A stretch of 64,000 nt of DNA from Ensifer sp. MPMI2T (GTDB taxonomy: Bacteria > Pseudomonadota > Alphaproteobacteria > Rhizobiales > Rhizobiaceae): positions 80,903 to 144,902 of the forward strand of contig NZ_SRXN01000020.1 of assembly GCF_004827385.1 (NCBI RefSeq), in the 5' to 3' direction. Positions within the stretch are counted from its first letter, which is position 1, and each line of letters starts with the position of its first letter. The translations under genes were made by a program, and so were the position numbers. The notes under the pieces are model-generated. The model did no database searches, was not told the DNA's origin, and worked only from the letters and a program-made list of their open reading frames with translations. Of the stretch, positions 37,002 to 45,603 are shown piece after piece.

Positions 37002-38189
37002 CTATTGAAGATCCGAAGTTTGAAAGGATTTGCGGGCGCTGATCGGTTCGGGCCGATAGGCAGGGTATTCGGCGCCCCTGCCTGCAGTCCGATCGCCCAC
37101 GTTCGCGAGTACCGGCGCAGCTCCCGATACTCTCGGCCGCACGTATGGAAAATGCCGTTTCAGCGCATTGAGCGGCTTTTCGAAGGCCAGCCAGGAGATC
37201 GACGCGATCAGCAACGTAGCTGCCCCCGCAACCAGGAACCGCCCAAGCCCCTGCTCGGAGACGTTTACGGGAAGCCAGGGCTGAGCCTTGACCGCGAGCG
37301 CCAGCACGATCGCATGATAGAGATAGACGCCATAACTGATGCGCCCGAGCGCGGTCAGAGGCGGAAGTTCAGTCAGCCGGCCAAGATAGCCGCCGATCCC
37401 CTTCGAACAAGCGCCGACCAGCATCGTCAGCGGCAGAAGGGGAAAGACCTCCAGCCCGATCCAGCCCAGCCACTCCAACATCGGCGTCAGCGTCACGGGC
37501 CTCAGCCAGAACAAGAAGACAGATGCACTCAGGAGGGGCATCCAACTCAACCTGGCCCATTGCGGCCAGGCCGCATTCTTCGACCGATAGGCGGCGAGCA
37601 GAGCGCCGGACGCGAGCGCGTCCATTGAGGCGGGGGGAAGCAGATCGCGAGCCAGCGACGGCGTACCCGTAAACGGCCAATAGAAGCGGTAGGCGATGGA
37701 GCAAGCGATGACGCCGAGGCAAATTGCTGCGATCGAGCGTCTCGGCGCGATCAGGACGATCAACGGCCAGACGACGTAGAATTGCTCTTCAATGCTAAGG
37801 CTCCATGTATGACAGAGGACCCACGGCGTCCACGCGTCTTGGAGCGCGTACCAGAAATTCGAAAGGTAAAACGCGTGCCACGCCAGCACCGTCTTGGAGC
37901 TCTCCAGATCGATCAGCCAGACAATGCCGAGGACCGCGAAATAAGGCGGAAAGATGCGCAGCGCCCGACGCGCATAGAAGGATTTCAGCGCCGTCGCCGG
38001 CTCGAAACGGGCATTCTCGCGTGCGTCGAGCAGCAACCGGGTGATCAGGAAGCCGCTCAGAACGAAGAACAGCCGCACGCCGATATGGCCCCAATAGGAC
38101 CCGTCGGCCGCGAAAAAATGTCCATAGAGCACCATCGTGACAGCGACGGCTCTCAACCCATCCAACTGCCGGTCGCGCGCAATCCGCAT
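37002..38189 (-). CDS. Acyltransferase family 3 membrane protein (OafA/NodX type)
   Basis: The 395-aa integral membrane protein has about ten helices. It opens with the family motif RQLDGLRAVAVTMVLYGHF (His in the first helix) and includes the conserved RLFFVLSGFLITRLLL. Proteins of this family O-acetylate or acylate sugars of LPS, exopolysaccharide or Nod factors. GGAGGGGG lies seven bases before the ATG. It is the first gene of the four-gene glycan cluster and has an AT-rich region with a TATAAT box upstream. Confidence 0.9.
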   Translation of the reverse strand: MRIARDRQLDGLRAVAVTMVLYGHFFAADGSYWGHIGVRLFFVLSGFLITRLLLDARENARFEPATALKSFYARRALRIFPPYFAVLGIVWLIDLESSKTVLAWHAFYLSNFWYALQDAWTPWVLCHTWSLSIEEQFYVVWPLIVLIAPRRSIAAICLGVIACSIAYRFYWPFTGTPSLARDLLPPASMDALASGALLAAYRSKNAAWPQWARLSWMPLLSASVFLFWLRPVTLTPMLEWLGWIGLEVFPLLPLTMLVGACSKGIGGYLGRLTELPPLTALGRISYGVYLYHAIVLALAVKAQPWLPVNVSEQGLGRFLVAGAATLLIASISWLAFEKPLNALKRHFPYVRPRVSGAAPVLANVGDRTAGRGAEYPAYRPEPISARKSFQTSDLQ

Positions 38190-38309
38190 CGAACATCCCC
38201 CTCCGAGCTTAAATCTTTGTGGGACACTCTCCTGGTGGCACCAGCTCCCTGCGTGATCATGATTTTTGCCGCCGGTTTCGGTGATTGCCTGTGGCGAGGG
38301 GCCCCTGAA

Positions 38310-38315
38310 ATTATA
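38310..38315 (-). promoter_or_regulatory. Possible -10 element of the glycan operon
   Basis: A perfect TATAAT on the minus strand lies in the AT-rich part of the 397-base gap, about 115 bases before the acyltransferase start. The -35 region (CCCATT or CATTAA at reasonable spacing) is weak, so the promoter may need an activator. I see no gene elsewhere in the gap from 38190 to 38586. Confidence 0.4.
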
Positions 38316-38586
38316 CAGGTAAATGAATGGTTAATGGGCGGTATAGGCGACTGTAGGGGCGAATAGGGCCAAAGTTTGGCGGGGCAGAGCCAAGCATAAT
38401 GCTTCAGCAACCGAGAAACCTGAAGTGTGTCTTTGCGGCAATACCAGACGAAAGTCTGATTAGACGTCATGTCGAGCGCGGCTGCGGCGATATTAGTCGT
38501 AGAAACCTTGACGATACAGCCGACATTCCGCGCAATGATAAGAATATACTAATTCAACCATCCCGCGCGGACGTTCGCTGAGTCGA

Positions 38587-39411
38587 CTAAAATGTCGGTG
38601 GTGTATTGATCCACAGCAGAATGGTCTCGCCGTCGTGGCGATTGGACCAAGCATGCCGGCGGCGGCTCTCGAAATAGAGCGAGTCGCCCGGATGAAGATC
38701 GTAGAACTGATCGGAGTCCAATATGAATTCGACGCGGCCGGCGAGGACATAGACGAACTCCTCGCCATCGTGGCGATATGCGCCCTCGCTCGAAGCGCCC
38801 GGCGCCAGCACAAAACGATGGCAGTCCATTTGGTTTCGGCCCTCGGCGAGCAATTGCACGGTCACCCCCGGCGTCGTGCGCGGCCAGTTGCGCCACTCGC
38901 CCGCCCTGACGAGTGCCCGCACCTCCGGCTCCTCCTCGCCGGAGAGGCTGGAAACAGTCGTGCCGAAATATTCCGCGAGATTATGGAGAACTGCCACGGA
39001 GACGCCCTGCGACGTGCGTTCCAAGGTCGAGAGTACGGATGCGGCAATTCCGACGTCGCTTGCCACCTGCTCGAGCGTCTTGCCTGCTGCATGCCTCAGG
39101 CTCCGCAACTTTCGGCCTACCTGGAGATCAGGATTGCTCTCCGACGATGCGGCCGGACCGGTGTCGTCGTTCGCGCCCTCTGCCTCCAAAGCCTCGCGAA
39201 TGGCGGCCGGGTTCAGGCCACGCTCGGCACGAAACCAGGAAATGCGCTTCAACCGGGCGAGATCTGCATCGCTATATTGCCGATGACCTGTCGCCGAACG
39301 CTCCGGTACTACGAGCCCCTGCGTTTCCCAGAGTCTGAGCGTGGACGCCGACACGCCGGCCAGCCTCGCGGCCTCCGCGACCTTGTAGCGTACATTGCCG
39401 GCTCCGCTCAT
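38587..39411 (-). CDS. MerR-XRE-cupin fusion transcriptional regulator
   Basis: The 274-aa protein has three parts. Residues about 8-75 are a MerR-type winged helix (YKVAEAARLAGVSASTLRLWETQGLV, HRQYSDADLARLKRI). Residues about 95-155 are an XRE/Cro helix-turn-helix (LRSLRHAAGKTLEQVASDVGIAASVLSTLER). The C-terminal 85 residues are a cupin sensor (FVYVLAGRVEFILDSDQFYDLHPGDSLYFE). XRE-cupin regulators of the PuuR/SutR type often control polyamine or GABA genes, and this one is divergent from gabT. An extra MerR domain in front is unusual. The ATG at 39411 has GAGGA nine bases upstream. Confidence 0.88.
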   Translation of the reverse strand: MSGAGNVRYKVAEAARLAGVSASTLRLWETQGLVVPERSATGHRQYSDADLARLKRISWFRAERGLNPAAIREALEAEGANDDTGPAASSESNPDLQVGRKLRSLRHAAGKTLEQVASDVGIAASVLSTLERTSQGVSVAVLHNLAEYFGTTVSSLSGEEEPEVRALVRAGEWRNWPRTTPGVTVQLLAEGRNQMDCHRFVLAPGASSEGAYRHDGEEFVYVLAGRVEFILDSDQFYDLHPGDSLYFESRRRHAWSNRHDGETILLWINTPPTF

Positions 39412-39590
39412 CAATCCGTTTCCTCTTTCTGGTATCGGGGCTCCAGGCGATTCCGAGCTATCGGTGCCGCCGGCAATCTAGCCGCCGCGCCGGTCGACTC
39501 ACAAGACATGCCCATCAGTGGCGGTGTTGTCTCGATCACCAAATTTGATTTGCAATCCATCGGAAAAGATGTACCACTTCCGCAGAAAAA

Positions 39591-39613
39591 TTGCAGAAAA
39601 AATGCAATATATT
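39591..39613 (+). promoter_or_regulatory. Candidate gabT promoter with palindrome in the spacer
   Basis: TTGCA (39591-39595) and TGCAA (39603-39607) form an inverted repeat directly before a -10-like TATATT (39608-39613). The repeat thus fills the spacer, the position at which MerR-type activators bind. A related TTGCAA occurs at 39550-39555, and GCAGAAAAA is repeated at 39582 and 39593. The -35 is poor, which suits activated transcription. Confidence 0.45.
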
Positions 39614-39635
39614 CCTCGTAAACAGGACGACGACG

Positions 39636-40904
39636 ATGACGAGCCTCACCGATCGCAAGAACGCAGCCATTTCCCGTGGCGTCGGGATGACCACGCAGAT
39701 CTACGCTGACCGAGCCGAGAATGCCGAGATCTGGGACAAGGAGGGCAACCGCTACATCGACTTCGCCGCAGGCATAGCAGTCGTCAACACCGGTCATCGC
39801 CACCCCAAGGTGATTGCTGCGGTCAAGGAACAACTGGACCGCTTCACCCACACCTGCCACCAAGTCGTGCCCTACGAAAATTATGTCCATCTCGCTGAGC
39901 GCCTGAACGCGCTGGCGCCGGGCAACTTCGCCAAGAAGACGATCTTCGTCACGACCGGCGCCGAGGCTGTCGAAAACGCGGTCAAGATCGCACGGGCCGC
40001 GACGGGCCGCCAGGCGATCGTCGCCTTTGGCGGCGGCTTCCACGGCCGCACCTTCATGGGCATGGCACTCACCGGCAAGGTCGTGCCCTACAAGGTCGGC
40101 TTCGGCGCGATGCCGGGAGACGTCTTCCACGCCCCCTTCCCGATCGAGCTCCACGGCGTCAGCGTGGAACAATCGCTTGCCGCACTGAAAAAACTCTTCG
40201 CTGCCGATGTCGATCCGGCCCGGGTGGCTGCGATCATCATCGAGCCGGTTCAGGGCGAAGGCGGCTTCTACCCGGCCCCGACCGCCTTCCTGAGGGCGCT
40301 GCGCGAGATCTGTGACCAGCACGGCATCCTGCTGATCGCCGACGAGGTCCAGACCGGCTTCGCCCGCACCGGCAAGCTGTTCGCGATGGAACACCATGAC
40401 GTGGCACCCGATCTGATGACGATGGCAAAAAGCCTTGCCGGCGGCTTTCCGCTTGCCGCGGTCACCGGCCGCGCCGAAATCATGGACGCGCCCGGTCCGG
40501 GTGGCCTCGGCGGTACCTATGGCGGCAACCCGCTCGGCATCGCCGCTTCCCACGCCGTCCTCGATGTCATCGAGGAGGAGAAGCTCTGCGAACGCGCGAA
40601 CCAGCTCGGCAACCGCCTGAAGCAGCGCCTCGCCGCAATCCGCGACAAGGCGCCGGAAATCGTCGACGTCCGCGGCCCGGGCTTCATGAATGCGGTCGAA
40701 TTCAACGACGTGAAGACCAATCAGCCGAGCGCCGACTTCGCCAACAAGGTCCGCCTTATTGCGTTGGAAAAGGGTCTGATCCTGCTGACCTGCGGCGTCC
40801 ATGGCAACGTCATCCGCTTCCTGGCGCCGATCACGATCCAGGACGAAGTCTTCGCGGAAGCGCTCCATATTCTCGAAGCGTCGATCCTCGAGGCGCGTGG
40901 TTGA
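39636..40904 (+). CDS. gabT: 4-aminobutyrate-2-oxoglutarate aminotransferase
   Basis: The 422-aa class III pyridoxal-phosphate aminotransferase has the cofactor-binding GAEAVENAVKIARAATGR, GGGFHGRT and DEVQTGFARTGKLFAMEH, and the Schiff-base Lys in TMAKSLAGGFPL. It moves the amino group of GABA to 2-oxoglutarate, giving succinic semialdehyde and glutamate. The ATG at 39636 (MTSLTDRKNAAISRG) has AGGA eight bases upstream. gabD follows after 128 bases. The divergent MerR-XRE-cupin protein is the likely regulator. Confidence 0.94.
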   Translation: MTSLTDRKNAAISRGVGMTTQIYADRAENAEIWDKEGNRYIDFAAGIAVVNTGHRHPKVIAAVKEQLDRFTHTCHQVVPYENYVHLAERLNALAPGNFAKKTIFVTTGAEAVENAVKIARAATGRQAIVAFGGGFHGRTFMGMALTGKVVPYKVGFGAMPGDVFHAPFPIELHGVSVEQSLAALKKLFAADVDPARVAAIIIEPVQGEGGFYPAPTAFLRALREICDQHGILLIADEVQTGFARTGKLFAMEHHDVAPDLMTMAKSLAGGFPLAAVTGRAEIMDAPGPGGLGGTYGGNPLGIAASHAVLDVIEEEKLCERANQLGNRLKQRLAAIRDKAPEIVDVRGPGFMNAVEFNDVKTNQPSADFANKVRLIALEKGLILLTCGVHGNVIRFLAPITIQDEVFAEALHILEASILEARG

Positions 40905-41032
40905 CGGCAACTCGGGCGCCCGCTATCGCGGGCGTCCGGTCAACGACGCCGGCTCGGGGTGGGCAACCGCCGCTCCGCAAAAATGAAGCGAGGCTTGGCC
41001 CTGCCACAACAGGCCCCGCCCGAGGACGTGCC

Positions 41033-42508
41033 ATGGGATTGACATCCGCACTGACCAAGCACCTGCGAGCAGCCGACCTGTTTGCGGCACTCGAAAATGT
41101 AACCCGGCCCTCCATCAAATGGAGCGGCGCGACCTTCGACGTCTCCAATCCCTCGACCGGTGAATTGCTTGCAACTCTCCCCGATATGGGAATCGACGAG
41201 GCGCATGCCGCAATCGATGCTGCGGCCGCCGCACAAGGCCCCTGGGCTGCAAAGCCGGCGAAAGAGCGAAGCGCAATCCTGCGCCGCTGGCACGACAAGA
41301 TCATCGAGCATGCCGATGATCTTGCCGCCATCCTCACCGCCGAAATGGGCAAGCCGTTGGCAGAAGCGAAGGGTGAGGTGCTTCACGCGGCGTCCTATGT
41401 CGAGTGGTATGCCGAGGAAGCCAAGCGCGTCTATGGCGAGACCTTCCCCGCGCCGGCCAACGACCGCCGCATGCTCGTCATCAAGCAGCCCGTCGGCGTC
41501 GTCGGCACCATCACGCCATGGAATTTTCCGGCCTCGATGGTGGCGCGCAAGATCTCGCCCGCGCTCGCCGCCGGCTGCGCGGTCGTGCTGAAGCCGGCGG
41601 AACAGACGCCGCTCGTGGCCGGCGCTATGTTCGTGCTCGCGGAAAAGGCAGGCTTTCCGAAAGGCGTCGTCAACCTGCTTTACGCTGCCGAAGGCGCCCC
41701 GATCGGCCGCGAACTCTGCAGCAACCCCAAGGTCCGCAAGATCAGCTTCACCGGCTCCACCGAGGTCGGGCGCCTGCTGATGCGGCAGTGCTCTGACCAG
41801 ATCAAGAAGGTCAGCCTGGAACTCGGCGGCAATGCTCCCTTCATCGTTTTCGACGACGCCGATATCGACGAGGCGGTCGACGGTGCCGTTCAGGCCAAGT
41901 TCCGCAATGCCGGCCAGACCTGCGTTTCGGCCAACCGCATCTATGTGCAATCCGCGGTGCACGACGCTTTCGCGGAGAAATTCGTCGCCCGCGTGCGCGA
42001 ACTTAGTGTCGGCGACGGGTTTTCTGCCGGGGTCGCGATCGGCCCGATGATCGACGGCCACGCGATCGAGAAGATCGAGGCGCATGTCGCCGATGCCTTG
42101 GCGAAGGGCGGAGAGGTACGATGCGGCGGCCGGCGGATCGGCACAAGGGGCACTTTCTTCGAGCCAACGGTTCTAACCGGCATTTCACATAGTATGCGCG
42201 TTGCCCAGGAAGAGACCTTCGGCCCGATCGCGCCGATCATTCGTTTCGAAACGGCCGAGCAGGTGATCGCTGAGGCCAACGACACGATCTATGGCCTCGC
42301 CGCCTATTTCTACGCCGAGAACCTGAAGCGCGTCTGGCATGTGGCCGAGGCGCTCGAATATGGCATGGTCGGCATAAATACCGGGCGGATGTCTTCGGAA
42401 GCGGCCCCCTTCGGCGGCATCAAGCAATCCGGTATCGGCCGGGAAGGCTCCCGCCATGGTCTCGAGGACTATCTCGAGATGAAGTATCTCAGCATGGGCA
42501 ACATCTGA
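41033..42508 (+). CDS. gabD: Succinate-semialdehyde dehydrogenase (NADP+)
   Basis: The 491-aa aldehyde dehydrogenase has ITPWNFPASMVARK, cofactor motif FTGSTEVGRLLM, catalytic Glu in LELGGNAPFIVFDDAD and catalytic Cys in FRNAGQTCVSANRI. The C-terminal PFGGIKQSGIGREGS is typical of GabD. It completes the GABA shunt by oxidising succinic semialdehyde to succinate. The ATG at 41033 has GAGGAC upstream; a longer open frame begins inside the gabT end and is not needed. It ends before a strong stem-loop shared with the convergent fabI-side operon. Confidence 0.94.
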   Translation: MGLTSALTKHLRAADLFAALENVTRPSIKWSGATFDVSNPSTGELLATLPDMGIDEAHAAIDAAAAAQGPWAAKPAKERSAILRRWHDKIIEHADDLAAILTAEMGKPLAEAKGEVLHAASYVEWYAEEAKRVYGETFPAPANDRRMLVIKQPVGVVGTITPWNFPASMVARKISPALAAGCAVVLKPAEQTPLVAGAMFVLAEKAGFPKGVVNLLYAAEGAPIGRELCSNPKVRKISFTGSTEVGRLLMRQCSDQIKKVSLELGGNAPFIVFDDADIDEAVDGAVQAKFRNAGQTCVSANRIYVQSAVHDAFAEKFVARVRELSVGDGFSAGVAIGPMIDGHAIEKIEAHVADALAKGGEVRCGGRRIGTRGTFFEPTVLTGISHSMRVAQEETFGPIAPIIRFETAEQVIAEANDTIYGLAAYFYAENLKRVWHVAEALEYGMVGINTGRMSSEAAPFGGIKQSGIGREGSRHGLEDYLEMKYLSMGNI

Positions 42509-42534
42509 GCGACAATGGCGTCACAGCGCCGCTA

Positions 42535-42582
42535 GATCACGATGATTTTAGGTCGGATCGACCCAAAATCATCAACGTGATC
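42535..42582. terminator. Bidirectional stem-loop between gabD and fabI
   Basis: A long inverted repeat (42535-42555 with 42559-42582, three-base loop, a few mismatches and bulges) begins GATCACGATGATTTT. It lies between the convergent ends of gabD and the fabI operon and can end transcripts from both sides. The sequence type recurs as an intergenic palindrome in rhizobia. Confidence 0.65.
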
Positions 42583-42644
42583 GATTCTAAGAAGTTAGCG
42601 CGGGACGCGGGCGAAAAACCGCACACACTTTTCCTCATCGCCCG

Positions 42645-43430
42645 CTAATCGACGATGTGGTAGCCGCCGTCGACATAAAGCACCTGGCCGGTGATCAGCC
42701 GCGCTGCGTCGTGGGCGAGAAACGCCGTCGCCATCCCGACGTCGTCGATGTCGACCAGTTCGTGGGCCGGTGCCTTCAGCTTCGTCCTTTCGAGCAGCGC
42801 GTCGAATTCCGGGATACCGGAAGCGGCCCGGGTGGCAAGCGCACCGGGAGAAATGGCGTGGACGCGAATGCCCTTGGGACCGAGTTCCGCGGCCATGTAG
42901 CGCACCGCGCTTTCGAGCGCCGCCTTGGCGACGCCCATGATGTTGTAGTTCTCCACGACCACCTGCGACCCGTAATAGGTCATCGTGAAAAGCGTGCCTC
43001 CGTTCTTCATCAGCGGCTCCGCGAGTTGGGCCATGCGGATGAAAGACCAGCAGGATATCTCCATCGTGGTCAGAAACCCCTCGCGCGGCGCATCGGTCAC
43101 GCGTCCGCCGAGTGTGTCCCTCGGGGAGAAGGCGATCGAGTGGACGAGGAAGTCGAGCTCTCCCCAGGTTTCGCCGATGCGCTCGAAGACAGTCTCGATC
43201 TGACCAGGCACCGCCATGTCCAGCGGCAGGAAGATCGGAGACTCGAGCTCGCGTGCCAGCGGCTCGACATGTGGCTTTGCCTTGTCGTTGAGGTAGGTCA
43301 CCGCAAGTTCCGCGCCCAAGGCACGAAACGCGCGGGCACAACCCCAGGCAATCGAGCGATCATTCGCAATGCCGACGATCAGGCCCTTGCGGCCTTCGAG
43401 AAGCTTGGCCTTGACGGTGGGGATAGACAT
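42645..43430 (-). CDS. fabI: Enoyl-ACP reductase (NADH), FabI family
   Basis: The 261-aa protein is a FabI-type reductase: GIANDRSIAWGCARAF for the cofactor, SIAFSPRDTLGGRVTDA, and the catalytic Tyr-x6-Lys in ENYNIMGVAKAALE. It reduces enoyl-ACP in fatty-acid elongation. Rhizobia carry more than one fabI, and this copy lies in an operon with acetate kinase and phosphotransacetylase rather than with fatty-acid genes. It may therefore serve a special acyl pool. CGGAGAC lies eight bases before the ATG. Confidence 0.9.
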   Translation of the reverse strand: MSIPTVKAKLLEGRKGLIVGIANDRSIAWGCARAFRALGAELAVTYLNDKAKPHVEPLARELESPIFLPLDMAVPGQIETVFERIGETWGELDFLVHSIAFSPRDTLGGRVTDAPREGFLTTMEISCWSFIRMAQLAEPLMKNGGTLFTMTYYGSQVVVENYNIMGVAKAALESAVRYMAAELGPKGIRVHAISPGALATRAASGIPEFDALLERTKLKAPAHELVDIDDVGMATAFLAHDAARLITGQVLYVDGGYHIVD

Positions 43431-43445
43431 GCGGCGGTCTCCGGG

Positions 43446-44624
43446 TCAGGCGTTGGGCGCGCTGATGAGCGCCAAGGTATGGCGCGCAATCATCAGCTCT
43501 TCGTCGGTTGGAAGGACATGAATGGCGACCCGGCTTTTGGAGGCGGAGATCAACGCGGCGGGGGCCTCATTCGCCGCCGGATCGAGCTCTGCACCAAGCC
43601 AGGCGAGGCCTTCGACAATACGCGCGCGGATCGAGGGCGAATTTTCGCCGACGCCTGCTGTAAAGACGAAGGCGTCGATCCCTCCCAGCGCCGCCGCGAG
43701 CATCCCCGCATTGAGCACACACCGGTAAACGAAATGAGCGACGGCGAGCGCAGCATGGGGGTCGTCGCTCGCCAAGAGATCACGCATGTCGTTCGAGAGG
43801 CCAGACAACCCTTTGAGCCCGGCGTCATGGTAGAGGAGATCGGACACCGCCTGAGCACTCATCCCCTTCTCCATGATCAGATAGAGGACGACACCCGGAT
43901 CAAGCTGGCCCGGCCGAGTTCCCATCGGCAGCCCGTCGAGCGCTGTGAAGCCCATCGTATTTTCGATGCTGCGGCCGTCCCGCAACGCGCACATTGAAGC
44001 GCCGCTGCCGAGGTGGGCGACGATGACACGGGCCGCCTGCGGCGCCACCTCTCGCAGCCGCTCGGCAATATATTCGTATGAAAGTCCGTGGAAGCCGTAG
44101 CGCCGAATACCCTGATCGTAGAAAGCCCTTGGCAAGGCGTAGCAATCGGTGTGCTTGGCGTGGCCACGATGAAAGGCGGTGTCGAAGCAGGCAACTTGTG
44201 GCACGTCCGGATTGATCTCCATTGCCAGGCGGATCGGTGCCAGGTTGTTCGGCTGATGCAGCGGTGCGAGATCCTGGTAGCTGGCAAGGCGGTCGAGCAC
44301 CGCCGCATCGATCAGCACGGGCCGCGCGTAGTCGGGACCACCGTGAACGACCCGGTGGCCGACCGCCCGCAATTCGAAGCCCTCCAGCGTCAGCAGCCAG
44401 CGCCTAGTCTCGGCAATGGCGGCCGGAAGGTCGCGAACGGCCTTTGCGTCGTAGGTCTGGTCGATGAGCCCGGTGCCGTCGGCCGCGGTCGCCTGCAGAC
44501 GCGGCCGGGTGCCGATGCCGTCGATTTTTCCGCGAATCTGACGCGTCAGGTCCATGCCGGCAATGCCGAATACTTGGAACTTGAGGCTCGATGAGCCGGC
44601 GTTGATAACAAGGAGCGCGTCCAT
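43446..44624 (-). CDS. ackA: Acetate kinase
   Basis: The 392-aa ASKHA-fold kinase starts [19 protein letters not shown] and has [32 protein letters not shown] (catalytic Asp and His), [30 protein letters not shown] and the C-terminal [13 protein letters not shown]. It interconverts acetyl phosphate plus ADP with acetate plus ATP. The ATG at 44624 begins four bases after the pta stop; the longest frame extends into pta and is rejected. Together with pta it forms the acetyl-CoA to acetate route. Confidence 0.95.
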   Translation of the reverse strand: MDALLVINAGSSSLKFQVFGIAGMDLTRQIRGKIDGIGTRPRLQATAADGTGLIDQTYDAKAVRDLPAAIAETRRWLLTLEGFELRAVGHRVVHGGPDYARPVLIDAAVLDRLASYQDLAPLHQPNNLAPIRLAMEINPDVPQVACFDTAFHRGHAKHTDCYALPRAFYDQGIRRYGFHGLSYEYIAERLREVAPQAARVIVAHLGSGASMCALRDGRSIENTMGFTALDGLPMGTRPGQLDPGVVLYLIMEKGMSAQAVSDLLYHDAGLKGLSGLSNDMRDLLASDDPHAALAVAHFVYRCVLNAGMLAAALGGIDAFVFTAGVGENSPSIRARIVEGLAWLGAELDPAANEAPAALISASKSRVAIHVLPTDEELMIARHTLALISAPNA

Positions 44625-44628
44625 GGCG

Positions 44629-45585
44629 CTACACCGCTGCCACTTGCGCGGCCCGGCGCCGCGCCGCGTAGAGCGCAGCAACAGCGCAGGATGCAAGGCG
44701 CGTACGCACCGAATCCGCCCTCGAGGTGAGCACGATCGGCACACGGGCGCCAAGGACGATGCCGGCGGCGTCGGCATGAGTGAGAAACGTCAGGTTCTTG
44801 GCGAGCATGTTCCCGGCTTCGAGATCCGGCACCACGAGGATCTGGGCGTGGCCGGCCACCGGCGAATGGATACCCTTGATGCGCGCCGCTTCCGGATCGA
44901 TCGCGTTGTCGAAAGCGAGTGGTCCTTCAAGCAGGCCGCCGGTGATCTGGCCGCGCTCGGCCATCTTGCACAGTGCGGCGGCCTCGATCGTCGAAGGAAT
45001 CTTCGTGGTCACCGTCTCGACCGCCGAAAGAATGGCGACGCGCGGCTCGCCGAGTCCGATCGTGACCCAAAGATCGATCGCATTCTGCACGATATCACGC
45101 TTGGCTTCGAGGTTCGGGAAGATGTTGATCGCTGCATCCGTGATAAAGAGCGTCTCGGCGTGGCCGGGCACGTCCATGACGAAGACGTGGCTGATCCGTC
45201 GCTCGGTTCGAAGGCCCGTGGCTGAGGCGGCGACCTCGTGCATCAGTTCGTCAGTATGCAAACTGCCCTTCATCAGGAGCTCGCCCCTGCCCTCGCGGAT
45301 CAATGCGACGGCCTTGGCGGCCGCGGCATGACTGTGCGGCACATCGACGATTTCCCGCCGCCCGAGATCGAGTCCATGTTCCGCGGCCACAGTGCGGATC
45401 TTGGCCTCCGGCCCGACCAGTATGGGCGTGATCAGCCCCATCGCGGCAGCTTCGATGGCGCCGCTCAGCGAAGTTTCGTCGCAAGGATGCGCCACGATCG
45501 TGATCGCGGGCGCTTCGGCTCTTGCGGCCGCGATCAGGCGGTCATATTTGGACGGCTGGGTCGCCAGCGTGGTCACCTCGGACAC
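44629..45585 (-). CDS. pta: Phosphate acetyltransferase (Pta/Ptb family)
   Basis: The 318-aa protein is a phosphate acetyl/butyryltransferase. The first part includes [17 protein letters not shown]; the C-terminal half carries the family core ([37 protein letters not shown], and the binding-site segment [20 protein letters not shown]). It converts acetyl-CoA plus phosphate to acetyl phosphate. The short form and sequence are close to bifunctional enoyl-CoA hydratase/Pta and Ptb proteins, so butyryl-CoA is an alternative substrate. It starts at a GTG with GGAGGAG about seven bases upstream. Confidence 0.9.
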   Translation of the reverse strand: MSEVTTLATQPSKYDRLIAAARAEAPAITIVAHPCDETSLSGAIEAAAMGLITPILVGPEAKIRTVAAEHGLDLGRREIVDVPHSHAAAAKAVALIREGRGELLMKGSLHTDELMHEVAASATGLRTERRISHVFVMDVPGHAETLFITDAAINIFPNLEAKRDIVQNAIDLWVTIGLGEPRVAILSAVETVTTKIPSTIEAAALCKMAERGQITGGLLEGPLAFDNAIDPEAARIKGIHSPVAGHAQILVVPDLEAGNMLAKNLTFLTHADAAGIVLGARVPIVLTSRADSVRTRLASCAVAALYAARRRAAQVAAV

Positions 45586-45603
45586 CAGGAACTCCTCCCC
45601 CGA

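Noticed and set aside
38447..38460. Small hairpin CAGAC-GAAA-GTCTG upstream of the glycan cluster.
   Set aside because: Only five pairs, no T-run and no sign of a transcript; likely chance.
39411..40910. A 499-codon minus-strand frame opposite gabT.
   Set aside because: Shadow of gabT; the sequence shows no family motif.
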